From positions 2,666,001 through 2,730,000 of the forward strand of contig NZ_VFPA01000001.1 of the NCBI RefSeq assembly GCF_006716445.1: DNA of 64,000 nt. Reading direction: 5' to 3'. A model generated the notes under the pieces. It made no database searches, was not told where the DNA came from, and saw nothing but the letters and a program-made list of their open reading frames with translations. Positions within the stretch are counted from its first letter, which is position 1. The number at the start of each line of letters is the position of its first letter. Source of the stretch: Pseudonocardia kunmingensis. Its GTDB lineage: Bacteria; Actinomycetota; Actinomycetes; Mycobacteriales; Pseudonocardiaceae. Positions 26,308 through 37,991 of this stretch are shown one piece after another. A program made the translations under genes and the position numbers.

Positions 26308-26619
26308 ATGGCCGTCGTGAAGATCAATGCGATCGAGGTGCCCGAGGGCGCCGGACCCGAGCTGGAGAAGCGGTTCGCCAACCGCCTGCACGCCGTGGAC
26401 GGCCAGCCGGGCTTCCTCTCGTTCGAGCTGCTGCGCCCGGTGGCCGGCGAGAACCGCTACTTCGTGCTGACGCACTGGGAGGACGAGGAGTCGTTCCAGG
26501 CGTGGCTCAACGGGCCCGCCAAGGAGGCGCACTCCGGCGAGCGGGCGCGCCCGGTCGCCAGCGGCTCGTCGCTTCTGGAGTTCGAGGTCGTGCAGCGCTC
26601 CACCGCGTCCGGGGGCTGA
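26308..26619 (+). CDS. mhuD: Heme-degrading monooxygenase, MhuD-like
   Basis: 103 residues beginning MAVVKINAIEVPEGAGPELEKRF, which aligns without gaps over the first 75 residues to M. tuberculosis MhuD (Rv3592) as I recall it. The residues shown to matter there are kept: Asn7, Trp66 (FQAWLNGP) and the heme-ligating His75 (EAHSGE). MhuD-type enzymes open heme to mycobilins and release iron without carbon monoxide. Its position between mutY and clpC also matches the tuberculosis order. It follows nat by 14 nt, so it may share the TetR-controlled promoter. Confidence 0.93.
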   Translation: MAVVKINAIEVPEGAGPELEKRFANRLHAVDGQPGFLSFELLRPVAGENRYFVLTHWEDEESFQAWLNGPAKEAHSGERARPVASGSSLLEFEVVQRSTASGG

Positions 26620-26632
26620 GCGCCCCGCCCGT

Positions 26633-27631
26633 TCAGCGGGCCGGCGAGTCCGGGTGCTCGTCGAGCTCGTCGGGGATGCCGTCGTCGTCGCTGTCGGCGA
26701 GCAGCGGGTCGAGCCGCCCGGCCCGCACCGCCTCCAGCTGCGCGGCGAGCGCGATGCCGGCGAGCAGCGCCACGCCGGTGACGTTGGCCCACAGCAGCAG
26801 CGCCATGATCGCTGTGAGCGGCCCGTAGGTGTCGTCGAAACCCGCCGCCAGCACCACGTACAGCGCCAGCAGACCCGAGCCCGCGAGCCAGGCCAGCACC
26901 GTGGCGGCGGCGCCGACGGCGAGCCAGCTCAGGCCCGGCTGCCGCCGCCGCGGGGCGTGCCGGAACAGCAGCGTGACGGCCACGACGAGCGCGGCCAGCC
27001 CGACCGGCCACCGCAGCCCGTCCCAGACCTCCTCCACGCCGTCGCCCCAGTGGTAGACCGACTCCATCGCCTCGCCGAACGGCTCGCCGGCCACGATCAG
27101 CAGCAGGCCCACCGCCATCGAGACGCCCGCCGTCGCCGTCAGCAACGCGGCGCGCGCGTACTTGCGCAGCGCCCGCCGGTCGCGCTTGGTGCCGTAGATC
27201 CGGTTGGCACCCCGCTCCAGCTGGGCGAACGCCGACGTCGCCGCGGCGAACGCGGTGGCCAGACCGAGCACCGCCACGACCTCGCCGCGCTCGCTCGCCT
27301 CCTCGCCGCCCTCGAGCACCTCGGCCAGCAGCGAGTCGCTGCTGCCCGGTGACACGGCCACGACCGTGCGGGCCACCACCTCGGCGAAGGACTCGACCCC
27401 GATCGCCGTGGCCAGGCCGGCGCCCGCGATCACCAGCGGCACCGCGGCCAGCGCGAGCTGCAGGGCGAAGGCGCGGGCGTGGCTGAAGCCGTCGCCGTAG
27501 CGGAAGCGGACGAACGCGGTGACGAGCAGGTGCCGCAGCCCGTAGCGGCGCACGGTGTGCCACGCGTCGTCGGCCGAGAGCAGCTCACCGGACATGAGCT
27601 CGGTCTCCGGAACCACGCGGACGGGGCTCAC
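26633..27631 (-). CDS. YihY/BrkB-family inner-membrane protein with acidic DxDxDG tail
   Basis: 332 residues, GTG start. About six hydrophobic segments fit the YihY/virulence factor BrkB family (FSHARAFALQLALAAVPLVIAG, FAAATSAFAQLERGANRIYGTKRDRRALRKYARAALL, YGPLTAIMALLLWANVTGVALLAGIALAAQLEAVRAG). The last 20 residues contain DSDDDGIPDELDEHPDSP, a calcium-binding EF-hand/thrombospondin-3-like loop not usual for the family. Transport function is unproven for the family. Convergent with mhuD and divergent from the protease-STAND gene. Confidence 0.85.
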   Translation of the reverse strand: MSPVRVVPETELMSGELLSADDAWHTVRRYGLRHLLVTAFVRFRYGDGFSHARAFALQLALAAVPLVIAGAGLATAIGVESFAEVVARTVVAVSPGSSDSLLAEVLEGGEEASERGEVVAVLGLATAFAAATSAFAQLERGANRIYGTKRDRRALRKYARAALLTATAGVSMAVGLLLIVAGEPFGEAMESVYHWGDGVEEVWDGLRWPVGLAALVVAVTLLFRHAPRRRQPGLSWLAVGAAATVLAWLAGSGLLALYVVLAAGFDDTYGPLTAIMALLLWANVTGVALLAGIALAAQLEAVRAGRLDPLLADSDDDGIPDELDEHPDSPAR

Positions 27632-27696
27632 GGCACGAATCTAGCCGCTTCCGCGCGGTCCGTTAGCGTCGCGGTGACCGGATCCGGGGGAGCAGG

Positions 27697-30600
27697 GTGG
27701 CGGACGAAGGCAGCACGCACGTCGTGACGGCGCCGGGCACCGTCACGTCCGGACGCGCGATCCCCGCGCTGGCCGCCACCGCGTGCGTCCGCGTGCGCGA
27801 CCGCCGCGGGGACGTCGTGGGCTCGGGCTTCCTCGTCGGGCCCGACCTGGTGGCCACGTGCGCCCACGTCGTGGCGACCGCCGCCGGCACCGACGCCTAC
27901 GGTCCCGCCCCGGACGCACCCGTGGCGATCGACTTCCCCGTCCTGCCCGGCGGGCCGGTCCCGGGCTGGGCCCGGGTCCACCGCTGGCTGCCGATCGAGG
28001 AGGACGGCACGGGCGACGTCGCCCTGCTCCGGCTCACCGCGCCCGCCCCACCCGGCGCGGTCATGCCCCCGGTGCGCCGGTTCGACCGCCTCTGGGACCG
28101 CCCGTTCCGGGTCTTCGGGTTCCCGGAGGGGCGCTGGGACGGGGTGTGGTCCACCGGCCGCTTCCGGGCCGGCCAGGGCACCGGGTGGCTGCAGCTGCAG
28201 GGCACCCCCGGCGACCAGCCGATCGAAGGGGGGTTCAGCGGCGCGCCGGTGTGGGACGAGGCCTCCGACGCCGTCGTCGGCATGACCGTCGCCGCCGACC
28301 GGGACCCCGGCGTCACCACCGCGTACCTCATCCCGGTCGCGCAGGTCCTCGGGCTCGACCCCGAGCTGCTGCCGAACCCGTACCGGGGACTCGAACCGTT
28401 CGGCGAGGAGCACGCCGAGTACTTCTTCGGCCGCGAGCCCGAGGTCCGGCGGCTGCGGGCCGCGCTGGACCGGCACCCCCTCGTCGCCGTGGCGGGCCCG
28501 TCCGGGGCGGGGAAGTCCTCACTCGTGCGTGCGGGGCTGCTGCCCCGGCTGCGGGCGGACGGCGTGGCCGTGGCGGACGTCCGGCCGCTGCCCGGCACCC
28601 CGGTGCTGCCCGCGGTCGTCGAGGCCGTCCTCGCGCCGGCCGGGCACCGGGGCGACGCGCAGCGGATCGCCGCCGGGCTCGCCGACCCGGCCGGTCGGGC
28701 CGCGGCCGTCGCGGAGATCGCCGACGCGGTGTCCCGCGCGCCGGTGCGGCGGCTCGTGCTGGTCGTCGACCAGTTCGAGGAGCTCGCCGACGCCGACCTC
28801 GACGCCGCCCGCGAGCTGCTCGACGCGCTCGCCGCCGTGTCGGCACCGTCCGGTGACGGGGACGCGCTGCGCGTCGTGCTCACGATGCGGGGCACCGCCC
28901 TCGACGAGGTCCTGACGGCGGACGCCGCCGAGGCCCTGGGCCCCGGCACCGTGCTCGTCGGGCCGATGGACCGCGCGCGGCTGCGGGAGGCGGTCGTCCG
29001 CCCGGCCGAGCGGGCGCCGGGCCTCGCCTTCGAGGACGGGCTGGTCGAGCGGATCCTCGACGACGCGGGCACCGAGCCGGGCCGGCTCCCGCTGGTGGAG
29101 TCGCTGCTCGCGCAGCTGTGGGCCCGCCGGGAGGGTGGCTCGCTCACCGTCCGCGGCTACGAGGAGGCAGGCGGCGTGGCGGGGGCGGTTGCCGCCCATG
29201 CGGAGCAGGTCGTCGCCGGCGTGATCGCCGAAGGGCGCCTCGACGAGCTGCGGGCGCTGTGCACCCGCTTGGTGCTCCCGGCCGCGGAGGGCCGCTTCGT
29301 GCGCAGGGCGGCCCCGTTCGACGAGCTCCCGCCGCGGCTGCGCGCCCTCGTGCCGCCGCTGGCCGCCGGTCGCCTGCTGGTGGCCGCGGGCGGTCGCACC
29401 GGAGGCTCGGTCGAGCTCGCCCACCAGTCGCTGATCGAGCACTGGCCCCGGTTGCGGGGCTGGCTGGAGTCGGACCGGGCGTTCCTGGCCTGGCGCTCCG
29501 AGCTCGACGCCGCACGCGGCCGCTGGGCGGCCGGCGGGCACGACGACGGCGCCCTGCTGCGGGGCGGCGCCCTGGACTCGGCGGAGGGGTGGCTGCGGGA
29601 ACGGCCCGGCGAGGTCGGCACGGGCGAGGCCGAGTACGTGCGGCGCAGCCGGGCCCGGCAACGGCGGGAGGTGCGGCGCTGGCGCCTCGTCGCGGCCGTG
29701 CTCGGCGTGCTCGTGCTGGCGGCGGGCACGCTGTCGGTCGTCGCGGTACGGCGGGGCAACCAGGTGGCCACGCAGCTCGCCACCGCCAACGCCGGCAACC
29801 TCGCCGGGCAGGCCACCGCCCGTGCCGGGACCGACCCTGTGCTCGCCGCCGAGCTCGCGGCCGTCGCCTGGAACAGCGACCCCGACAGCCCCGCCGCCCG
29901 CACGGCACTCGCCGACCGCTACGCGGCACTGGCCGGCGTCGACGGCGTCCTCACCGGCGGCCCCGGCGGGCCCGAGCAGCTGGGCCTGCGCGCCGACGGC
30001 GACACGCTCCTGGCGGGCCAGGACCCGCGCATCGACTTCGTCCGGGACGCGGCGGCGCCCCGTCCCGCGCCGCCGTGGGAGCTCCCCGAACCCACCGGCG
30101 CCGCCAAGGTGCTGCCATCCCCCGACGGCACCCGGGTCGGTGTGCTCGCAGGCGACGGCGGGTTGCGGCTCTGGACGGTCGGTGCCCCCGCCCCCGACCT
30201 GGAGCTCGCCGCCCCCGGCGGGCCGCAGGTGCTGGCGATGGGCTTCTCGCCGGACGGCACCCGCCTCGGGTGGCTCACCCGTGACCGACCGGGCCGCGCC
30301 ACGGTGCACCTGCGCGACCTCGCGACCGGCACCACCCGTGCCGCACCGCTCGCGCTGGACACCGACGACGTCCGGTTGCGGCTGACCCCCGACCCCGGCC
30401 TCGTGGCGCTCCGCACGGGCGGCGGGCTCGAGGTCAGCTGGACGCTGCACCACGTCGACGGCGATGCGCCGGACCGCACGCTGCCGCCCACCACGACCGT
30501 GCAGGGCGGCGGCAGCCTGACCGCCACGTGCGTCGACGGGCCGGTCGACGCGGGCGGCGACACCCAGCAGGCGCAGCTCGAGGTCCGGGACCTGGTGACC

Positions 30601-31893
30601 GGCACCGAGCGGCACCGCATCGAGCTGCCCACCTCCTCGTGCGCGCTGCTCTGGTTCTCCCTCGACGGCCGCTACGCGGTCGACCCGTTCGGCAGCCTCG
30701 CGGACCCGCCCGCGGTGGAGCTGGTCCGGATCACCGACCTGGTCACCGGCGTGAGCTACCAGGCCGCCGCCCCACCGCTGGACCCGACCGCATGGCCCAC
30801 CGGGGAGGCCCCGGTCGTCACCGCGCTCCCCGACGGGCACGGCGGCCTCGTCGCGTTCGTGGCCGTCGGTCCCACCGTGCTGCGCATCCCCGCGGCGCGG
30901 GAGATCCGGTTCGACCCCGGCTTCGGCTCGACGCACTACGACGCCCCGGGATCCGTGCTCGTCACGCGCGACTCCCCCGCGGCCGGGACCAGCGCCTTCG
31001 ACGCGTACGACCCCGCCACCGGCGACCCGATCGCGGCGCTGCCCGCCGCGGTCACCGACGCGGGCGGCTGGTCGGTCCAGGACGCGCTGGTCACCTTCGG
31101 CAGGGGGCCCGAGGGCTGGCAGCTCGACCGCTACGAGCTCCCCACCCTGACCAGGACGTTCTCCGCCCGCCCGCCGAGCGACCCGGCAGTGACCGACCGC
31201 GGCGTCGTGGTGAGCGACAGCGGCGGCGAGGTCGTCGTCGCCCTCGCCGACGGGTACCTGAGCGCCTGGGACGGGCGCACCGGCGAGCTGCTCGGCGAGC
31301 CCCGGCGACTCGCCGACCCGGCCGCGGACCAGGCGGTCGTCCGGATGCCCCGGCTCTGGCCCCGCGCCGACCGGCCCGGCGAGGCGTTCGTCGCGGGCCC
31401 GGCCGGCCTGGAGCTGTGGGACGCCCGCGCCGGGCGCCTGCTGGCGACGATCGAGACGCCCCTCGACCTGTTCACCGACGTCGCGAGCGCGGGCGACCGG
31501 CTCGCGATCTTCCGCGAAGGGGCGATCGAGGTCTGGGACATCCCGACGCGCGCCCGCGTGGGCGCGATCCCGGCTCCCGACCTCGCCCGGCTCACCGGCT
31601 TCGGCACGGACGGGCTCCTGGTGTCGGAGAACGTCCTGCGCGGGGAGGTCGTGTTCTGGGACCTCGACCGCCTTGCCCAGGCGGGCTCCGTCCGGCCCTC
31701 GCCCGACGGCCTCGACCGCCTCGACGGCGAGACCCTCGAGGTCAACGGCGTCGGCGGTCGGATGCCGCTGCAGCTCGCGGCCACCGCCGAGCAGTGGCAC
31801 TCGCACCTCTGCCGGGTGCTGCCCGCCGAGCTGAGCCCGGCGGCCCGCGCGCTGCTCCCGCCGGGCGCGGAGCCGTCGACGGGTTGCACCTGA
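27697..31893 (+). CDS. Trypsin-like protease / nSTAND1 NTPase / TM / beta-propeller protein
   Basis: 1398 residues, GTG start. Domains in order: trypsin-like protease (about residues 20-215) with an intact triad His57 (TCAH), Asp107 (GDVALL) and Ser181 (GGFSGAPVW); linker NPYRGLEPFGEEHAEYFFGRE typical of nSTAND1; NTPase with Walker A GPSGAGKSS (267-275) and Walker B LVLVVDQFEEL (DQFEEL hallmark, 353-363); helical region; one transmembrane helix (about 664-688, LVAAVLGVLVLAAGTLSVVAV); degenerate WD-type beta-propeller (about 740-1350); Cys-containing tail (WHSHLCRVLPAELS ... STGCT). The topology predicted is protease and NTPase in the cytoplasm, propeller outside. STAND proteins switch on after sensing a ligand, so a sensor-activated protease is inferred. 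It is an insert in the otherwise conserved mhuD-clpC interval. Confidence 0.9.
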   Translation: MADEGSTHVVTAPGTVTSGRAIPALAATACVRVRDRRGDVVGSGFLVGPDLVATCAHVVATAAGTDAYGPAPDAPVAIDFPVLPGGPVPGWARVHRWLPIEEDGTGDVALLRLTAPAPPGAVMPPVRRFDRLWDRPFRVFGFPEGRWDGVWSTGRFRAGQGTGWLQLQGTPGDQPIEGGFSGAPVWDEASDAVVGMTVAADRDPGVTTAYLIPVAQVLGLDPELLPNPYRGLEPFGEEHAEYFFGREPEVRRLRAALDRHPLVAVAGPSGAGKSSLVRAGLLPRLRADGVAVADVRPLPGTPVLPAVVEAVLAPAGHRGDAQRIAAGLADPAGRAAAVAEIADAVSRAPVRRLVLVVDQFEELADADLDAARELLDALAAVSAPSGDGDALRVVLTMRGTALDEVLTADAAEALGPGTVLVGPMDRARLREAVVRPAERAPGLAFEDGLVERILDDAGTEPGRLPLVESLLAQLWARREGGSLTVRGYEEAGGVAGAVAAHAEQVVAGVIAEGRLDELRALCTRLVLPAAEGRFVRRAAPFDELPPRLRALVPPLAAGRLLVAAGGRTGGSVELAHQSLIEHWPRLRGWLESDRAFLAWRSELDAARGRWAAGGHDDGALLRGGALDSAEGWLRERPGEVGTGEAEYVRRSRARQRREVRRWRLVAAVLGVLVLAAGTLSVVAVRRGNQVATQLATANAGNLAGQATARAGTDPVLAAELAAVAWNSDPDSPAARTALADRYAALAGVDGVLTGGPGGPEQLGLRADGDTLLAGQDPRIDFVRDAAAPRPAPPWELPEPTGAAKVLPSPDGTRVGVLAGDGGLRLWTVGAPAPDLELAAPGGPQVLAMGFSPDGTRLGWLTRDRPGRATVHLRDLATGTTRAAPLALDTDDVRLRLTPDPGLVALRTGGGLEVSWTLHHVDGDAPDRTLPPTTTVQGGGSLTATCVDGPVDAGGDTQQAQLEVRDLVTGTERHRIELPTSSCALLWFSLDGRYAVDPFGSLADPPAVELVRITDLVTGVSYQAAAPPLDPTAWPTGEAPVVTALPDGHGGLVAFVAVGPTVLRIPAAREIRFDPGFGSTHYDAPGSVLVTRDSPAAGTSAFDAYDPATGDPIAALPAAVTDAGGWSVQDALVTFGRGPEGWQLDRYELPTLTRTFSARPPSDPAVTDRGVVVSDSGGEVVVALADGYLSAWDGRTGELLGEPRRLADPAADQAVVRMPRLWPRADRPGEAFVAGPAGLELWDARAGRLLATIETPLDLFTDVASAGDRLAIFREGAIEVWDIPTRARVGAIPAPDLARLTGFGTDGLLVSENVLRGEVVFWDLDRLAQAGSVRPSPDGLDRLDGETLEVNGVGGRMPLQLAATAEQWHSHLCRVLPAELSPAARALLPPGAEPSTGCT

Positions 31894-31907
31894 GGGCGGA
31901 CAACAGA

Positions 31908-31941
31908 ACGGCCCGCCCGGACTCGCGTCCGGACGGGCCGT
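31908..31941. terminator. Bidirectional terminator between the protease-STAND gene and clpC
   Basis: 15-nt arms (31908-31922 and 31927-31941) pair with one mismatch around the tetraloop TCGC, in the 66-nt gap between two convergent stop codons. Confidence 0.8.
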
Positions 31942-31959
31942 CCCGGTGGGTCTAGCGGA

Positions 31960-34503
<2,544 letters not shown>

Positions 34504-34661
34504 TTACGCTCCTAGCCTGCTGCGCCATGCACCGGCGCGCTGCGCCGGGTACACCCCGACTCCCACTGTATCGGGCCGGGACACCCGGACGCCCGTCTCG
34601 CACGTACCCGGCTCAACGCGAGCCCGCTCCGCCAGATTCCGCCCGGCGGCCCATCACCTGG

Positions 34662-35006
34662 TCAGAGTGGTCCCACTCGCCCATCCGGGGTGTCTCGAAC
34701 CGCCCGTCGCATCGCCCACGTCCGCGGCCCCCCACAGGGGAGGTCGACCTCGCCCACCACCTCGAACCCGAGCCGCCGGTAGAAGGCTGGGTTCGCCGCG
34801 AGGGACGTCTCCAGGAAGCACGGCACGCCCCCGGCGTCCGCGTCCGCCGGCCCCGGCTCCAGCACCACCCGTCCGAGGCCACGCCCCTGCCGGTCGGGCC
34901 GGACGCCCACCGTTGCGAGGAACCACACCGGATGGGTAGGTCGGAGCGGCTGCAGCGCGCGCTCGTCGACGGGTCGCGTGCGCGGGATCCGCATGACGAA
35001 CGGCAC
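34662..35006 (-). pseudogene. N-terminally truncated GNAT acetyltransferase fused to a palindromic repeat
   Basis: The 114-codon frame keeps only the acetyl-CoA-binding half of a GNAT protein (FLATVGVRPDRQGRGLGRVVLEP, CFLETSLAANPAFYRRLGFEVVGEV, WAMRRAV). The first seven or eight residues (MPFVMRIP) are encoded by family A repeat copy 2 and its flank, and the upstream acceptor-binding half of roughly 90 residues is missing. I read it as a remnant whose 5' end was lost at the repeat. Confidence 0.65.
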
Positions 35007-35043
35007 TTTCGTCGGCTAGGTACCGACGAGAGTGCCGTTCGTC
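34995..35043. repeat. 49-nt palindromic repeat, family A, copy 2 (inverted)
   Basis: 12-bp outer arms (34995-35006 and 35032-35043) and 6-bp inner arms (35010-35015 and 35023-35028) around a 7-nt loop. It matches the reverse complement of copy 1 except for a few bases, including the 13-nt flank at 34981-34994. Confidence 0.8.
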
Positions 35044-35089
35044 CGGGTGGGAGCCGTGACACCACACCGATCATGCGAGCTCTGGCCGG

Positions 35090-35890
35090 CTAGGACGTCG
35101 CGCCGGCGCGCTCCGCCGCCTTCTCGGCCTGCCAGCCGTCCTCATCGACGCCGCGGCGCCAGTAGCCCGACACCGAGAGCGCCTCGCGCGGCACGCCGCG
35201 CTCGTTGACCAGGTGGCGCCGGATGTCGCGCACGAACCCGGCCTCGCCGTGGATGAACGCGTGGACGCGACCGGTCGGGAACTCCAGGGCCCGCACGGCG
35301 TCGGCGAGCTGGTTCGGAGCTCCCGGGTGGCGGTGCAGCCACGTGGCGCGCAGCCGACCGGGGCAGGCCAGCTCCTGCTCCTCGGCCGCGTCGGCCACCT
35401 CGAGGACCGCCAGCACCGGGACACCGGCCGGCACCCGCTCGCAGGCGGCGCCGATGGCCGGGAGGGCGCTCTCGTCGCCGACCACCAGGTGCCAGTCGGC
35501 GGTGGCGTCGGGCGCGTAGGCGCCTCCGGGACCGGCGAGGCGCAGCACGTCGCCCGGCCGGGCGGCGGCGGCCCACGGCCCGGCGAGCCCGGAGTCGCCG
35601 TGGTGCACGAAGTCGATCGTCAGCTCGCCCGCGGCGTGGTCCAGCGCCCGCACGGTGTACGTGCGCGTCACCGGCCAGTGCTCGCGCGGCAGCTCGGCCC
35701 GGATGACGTCCATGTCGAACGGCTCGGGGTAGGACACCTCGGGCCGGGGGAAGAGGATCTTGACGTACCGGTCGGTGTGGGGCGTGTCGGGGAACGCCGA
35801 CAGCTCCTCACCCCCGGCAACGACCCGGATCATGTGCGGGGTGAGCCGCTCGGTGCGGCGCACCTCGAGGGTGGTCGTCCTGCGCGCCAC
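35090..35890 (-). CDS. Siderophore-interacting protein (FAD-dependent ferric-siderophore reductase)
   Basis: 266 residues from the GTG preceded by GAGGAGG; an ATG 18 nt further upstream is the alternative. The FAD-binding barrel carries WPVTRTYTVRALDHAAGELTIDFVHHGDSG, and the C-terminal NAD(P)H-binding half has WHLVVGDESALPAIGAACE and HAFIHGEAGFVRDIRRHLVNERG with SVSGYWRRG at the end, all typical of the ViuB/SIP family. It reduces ferric siderophores in the cytosol to free iron. A DtxR/IdeR-like iron box lies just upstream. It is an insert between clpC and lsr2 compared with mycobacteria. Confidence 0.92.
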   Translation of the reverse strand: MARRTTTLEVRRTERLTPHMIRVVAGGEELSAFPDTPHTDRYVKILFPRPEVSYPEPFDMDVIRAELPREHWPVTRTYTVRALDHAAGELTIDFVHHGDSGLAGPWAAAARPGDVLRLAGPGGAYAPDATADWHLVVGDESALPAIGAACERVPAGVPVLAVLEVADAAEEQELACPGRLRATWLHRHPGAPNQLADAVRALEFPTGRVHAFIHGEAGFVRDIRRHLVNERGVPREALSVSGYWRRGVDEDGWQAEKAAERAGATS

Positions 35891-35915
35891 GGGGCCTCCT
35901 CGGTCCATCGACTAC

Positions 35916-35929
35916 TGAGGCCAGCCTAA
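35916..35929 (-). promoter_or_regulatory. Putative IdeR/DtxR iron box
   Basis: On the minus strand TTAGGCTGGCCTCA agrees at 11 of 14 positions with the downstream part of the IdeR consensus (TTAGGCTAACCTAA). It lies 26 nt upstream of the siderophore-interacting protein start, as expected for iron-repressed control. Confidence 0.45.
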
Positions 35930-35959
35930 CCACGGCACGCGCGGAGCGCCCGGAAGCGG

Positions 35960-36301
35960 TCAGTTCTCCCGGTGGTAGGCCTCGAGCACCTCGGCGGGGA
36001 TGCGGCCGCGATCGGAGACCTTCATGCCACGCTTGCGCGCCCAGTCGCGGATCGCCTGGTTCTGCTCGCGGTCGATGGACGGGCGCCGCGCCGCGCCGCC
36101 GGTGCTCGAGCCACCCCGGCGGCGACCGCCGGAGCGCCGGGCCGACGCGACGTAGGCCGCCAGTGCGTCGCGCAGCTTCCCCGCATTCGCCTTCGAGAGG
36201 TCGATCTCGTAGTTCTTGCCGTCGATACCGAACTCGATCGTCTCGTCGGCGGCCTCTCCGTCCAGGTCGTCGATCAGCCGCACCTCACGGATCTGCGCCA
36301 T
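35960..36301 (-). CDS. lsr2: Lsr2 nucleoid-associated protein
   Basis: 113 residues. N-terminal beta-sheet dimerisation domain ([36 protein letters not shown]), a basic Arg/Gly/Ser linker, and the C-terminal DNA-binding domain with [27 protein letters not shown]; the RGR triplet inserts in the minor groove of AT-rich DNA. It silences AT-rich, often foreign, genes. GGAGG lies 10 nt before the ATG; the 21 codons upstream in frame are not part of the family. Confidence 0.97.
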   Translation of the reverse strand: MAQIREVRLIDDLDGEAADETIEFGIDGKNYEIDLSKANAGKLRDALAAYVASARRSGGRRRGGSSTGGAARRPSIDREQNQAIRDWARKRGMKVSDRGRIPAEVLEAYHREN

Positions 36302-36415
36302 CGCCGCAACCTCCACCCACTTCGAACCTGCTCCTGCCGCGCGGCGATGCCGCAGTCGCACCATAAACCAATTGCGGTGGGCCGTCGAGTCACCCTGTCC
36401 GGTGTCACCGGGCAG

Positions 36416-37918
36416 TTACTCAGAACGCACGAGCGGGTACAGAATGGTTTCGCGGATTCCCAGCCCGGTGAGGGTCATGAGCAGCCGGTCGATGCCCATT
36501 CCCATGCCCCCGGTCGGCGGCAATCCGTACTCCATGGCGCGCAGGTAGTCCTCGTCGAGCTGCATCGCCTCGGGGTCGCCGGCCGCAGCCGCCATCGCCT
36601 GGGCGGTGAGCCTTTCCCGCTGGTCCACCGGATCGACGAGCTCGGAGTAGGCCACGCCGAGCTCGGTGCCGAAGATGAAGAGGTCCCAGGCCTCGGCCAG
36701 CCGCGGGTCGTCCCGGTGCTGCCTGGCCAGCGGCCGTAGCTCGATCGGGTAGTCGCGCACGAATGTCGGCTCCTGCAGGGTGTGCTCGACGAGCTTCTCG
36801 AACAGTTCGAGCACGATCGCGCCGGCGGAGGCCGTTTCCTCGACTTCGACGTCATGGGTGGCGGCGAGCTTGTGGAGCCGTTCCGCGGAAGTGTCCGGGG
36901 TCACCTCCTCGCCGACTGCTTGCGACACCGCCTCGTGCATCGTGACCGACCGCCACTCGCCACCCAGATCGTGCTCGGAGCCGTCCGCGTGCCGCACCAC
37001 CGTGCTGCCGAACACCGCCCGGGCGCAGGCCTGCACCAAGTCGCGCGTCAGAACGGCCATATCGTCGTAGGTGGCGTAGGCCTGGTAGGCCTCCAACGTG
37101 GTGAACTCGGGCGAGTGGGTGGAGTCGATCCCCTCGTTGCGGAAGACGCGATTGATCTCGAAGACGCGCTCGATCCCGCCCACGACGCAGCGCTTGAGGA
37201 ACAGTTCGGTGGCGATCCGCAGGTACAGATCGCTGTCGAGCGCGTTGGCGTGCGTCACGAACGGACGCGCGGTGGCGCCGCCGTGCAGCAGCTGCAGCAT
37301 CGGCGTCTCGACCTCGACGAACGACCGCGCGTCGAGCACCTCGCGCACCGTGCGCAGGACCTCGGCGCGACGATGGACCATCTCGCGCGCCTGCGGCCGG
37401 ACGATGAGGTCGACGTAGCGCTGCCGCACGCGCGTCTCCTCCGACAGCTCGCGGTGCACCACCGGCAGCGGCCGCAGCGCCTTCGCCGCCATCTGCCAGC
37501 GGTCGGCCATCACCGACAGCTCGCCGCGGCGCGAGGTGAGCACCTCGCCGTGCACGACGACGTGGTCGCCCAGGTCGACCTGCGCCTTCCAGCGCGCGAG
37601 CTCCTCCTCCCCGACGAGCGCGAGCGACAGCATCGCCTGCAGCTCGGTGCCGTCGCCCTCGCGCAGCGTGGCGAAGCAGAGCTTGCCGGTGTTGCGCAGG
37701 AACATCACGCGTCCGGCGACGGCGACCACGTCGCCGGTGGCGGTGTCGGGCGGCAGGTCCGGATGCGCCTCGCGGACCTCGCGCAGCGTGTGGGTGCGCT
37801 CGACGGCGACGGGGTACGGCTCGCGATCCTGCTCCAGCATCGCCGCCCGCTTGGCCCGCCGCACCCGCATCTGCTCGGGCAGGTCGTCGTCGGGGCTGGT
37901 GGGGGGCTCGTTGCTCAC
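36416..37918 (-). CDS. lysS: Lysyl-tRNA synthetase (class II)
   Basis: 500 residues. The N-terminal OB-fold ([25 protein letters not shown]) precedes the class II core: motif 2 [21 protein letters not shown] and motif 3 [15 protein letters not shown]. It charges tRNA-Lys. GTG start. Its place beside lsr2 and clpC is the conserved actinobacterial order. Confidence 0.96.
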   Translation of the reverse strand: MSNEPPTSPDDDLPEQMRVRRAKRAAMLEQDREPYPVAVERTHTLREVREAHPDLPPDTATGDVVAVAGRVMFLRNTGKLCFATLREGDGTELQAMLSLALVGEEELARWKAQVDLGDHVVVHGEVLTSRRGELSVMADRWQMAAKALRPLPVVHRELSEETRVRQRYVDLIVRPQAREMVHRRAEVLRTVREVLDARSFVEVETPMLQLLHGGATARPFVTHANALDSDLYLRIATELFLKRCVVGGIERVFEINRVFRNEGIDSTHSPEFTTLEAYQAYATYDDMAVLTRDLVQACARAVFGSTVVRHADGSEHDLGGEWRSVTMHEAVSQAVGEEVTPDTSAERLHKLAATHDVEVEETASAGAIVLELFEKLVEHTLQEPTFVRDYPIELRPLARQHRDDPRLAEAWDLFIFGTELGVAYSELVDPVDQRERLTAQAMAAAAGDPEAMQLDEDYLRAMEYGLPPTGGMGMGIDRLLMTLTGLGIRETILYPLVRSE

Positions 37919-37991
37919 GTGTCAAGGGTAGTGACGCCGCTCGACGGAGTTTCCGTCGCCTCGCACCACGGCGTGGCCGTACGGTCGGATC

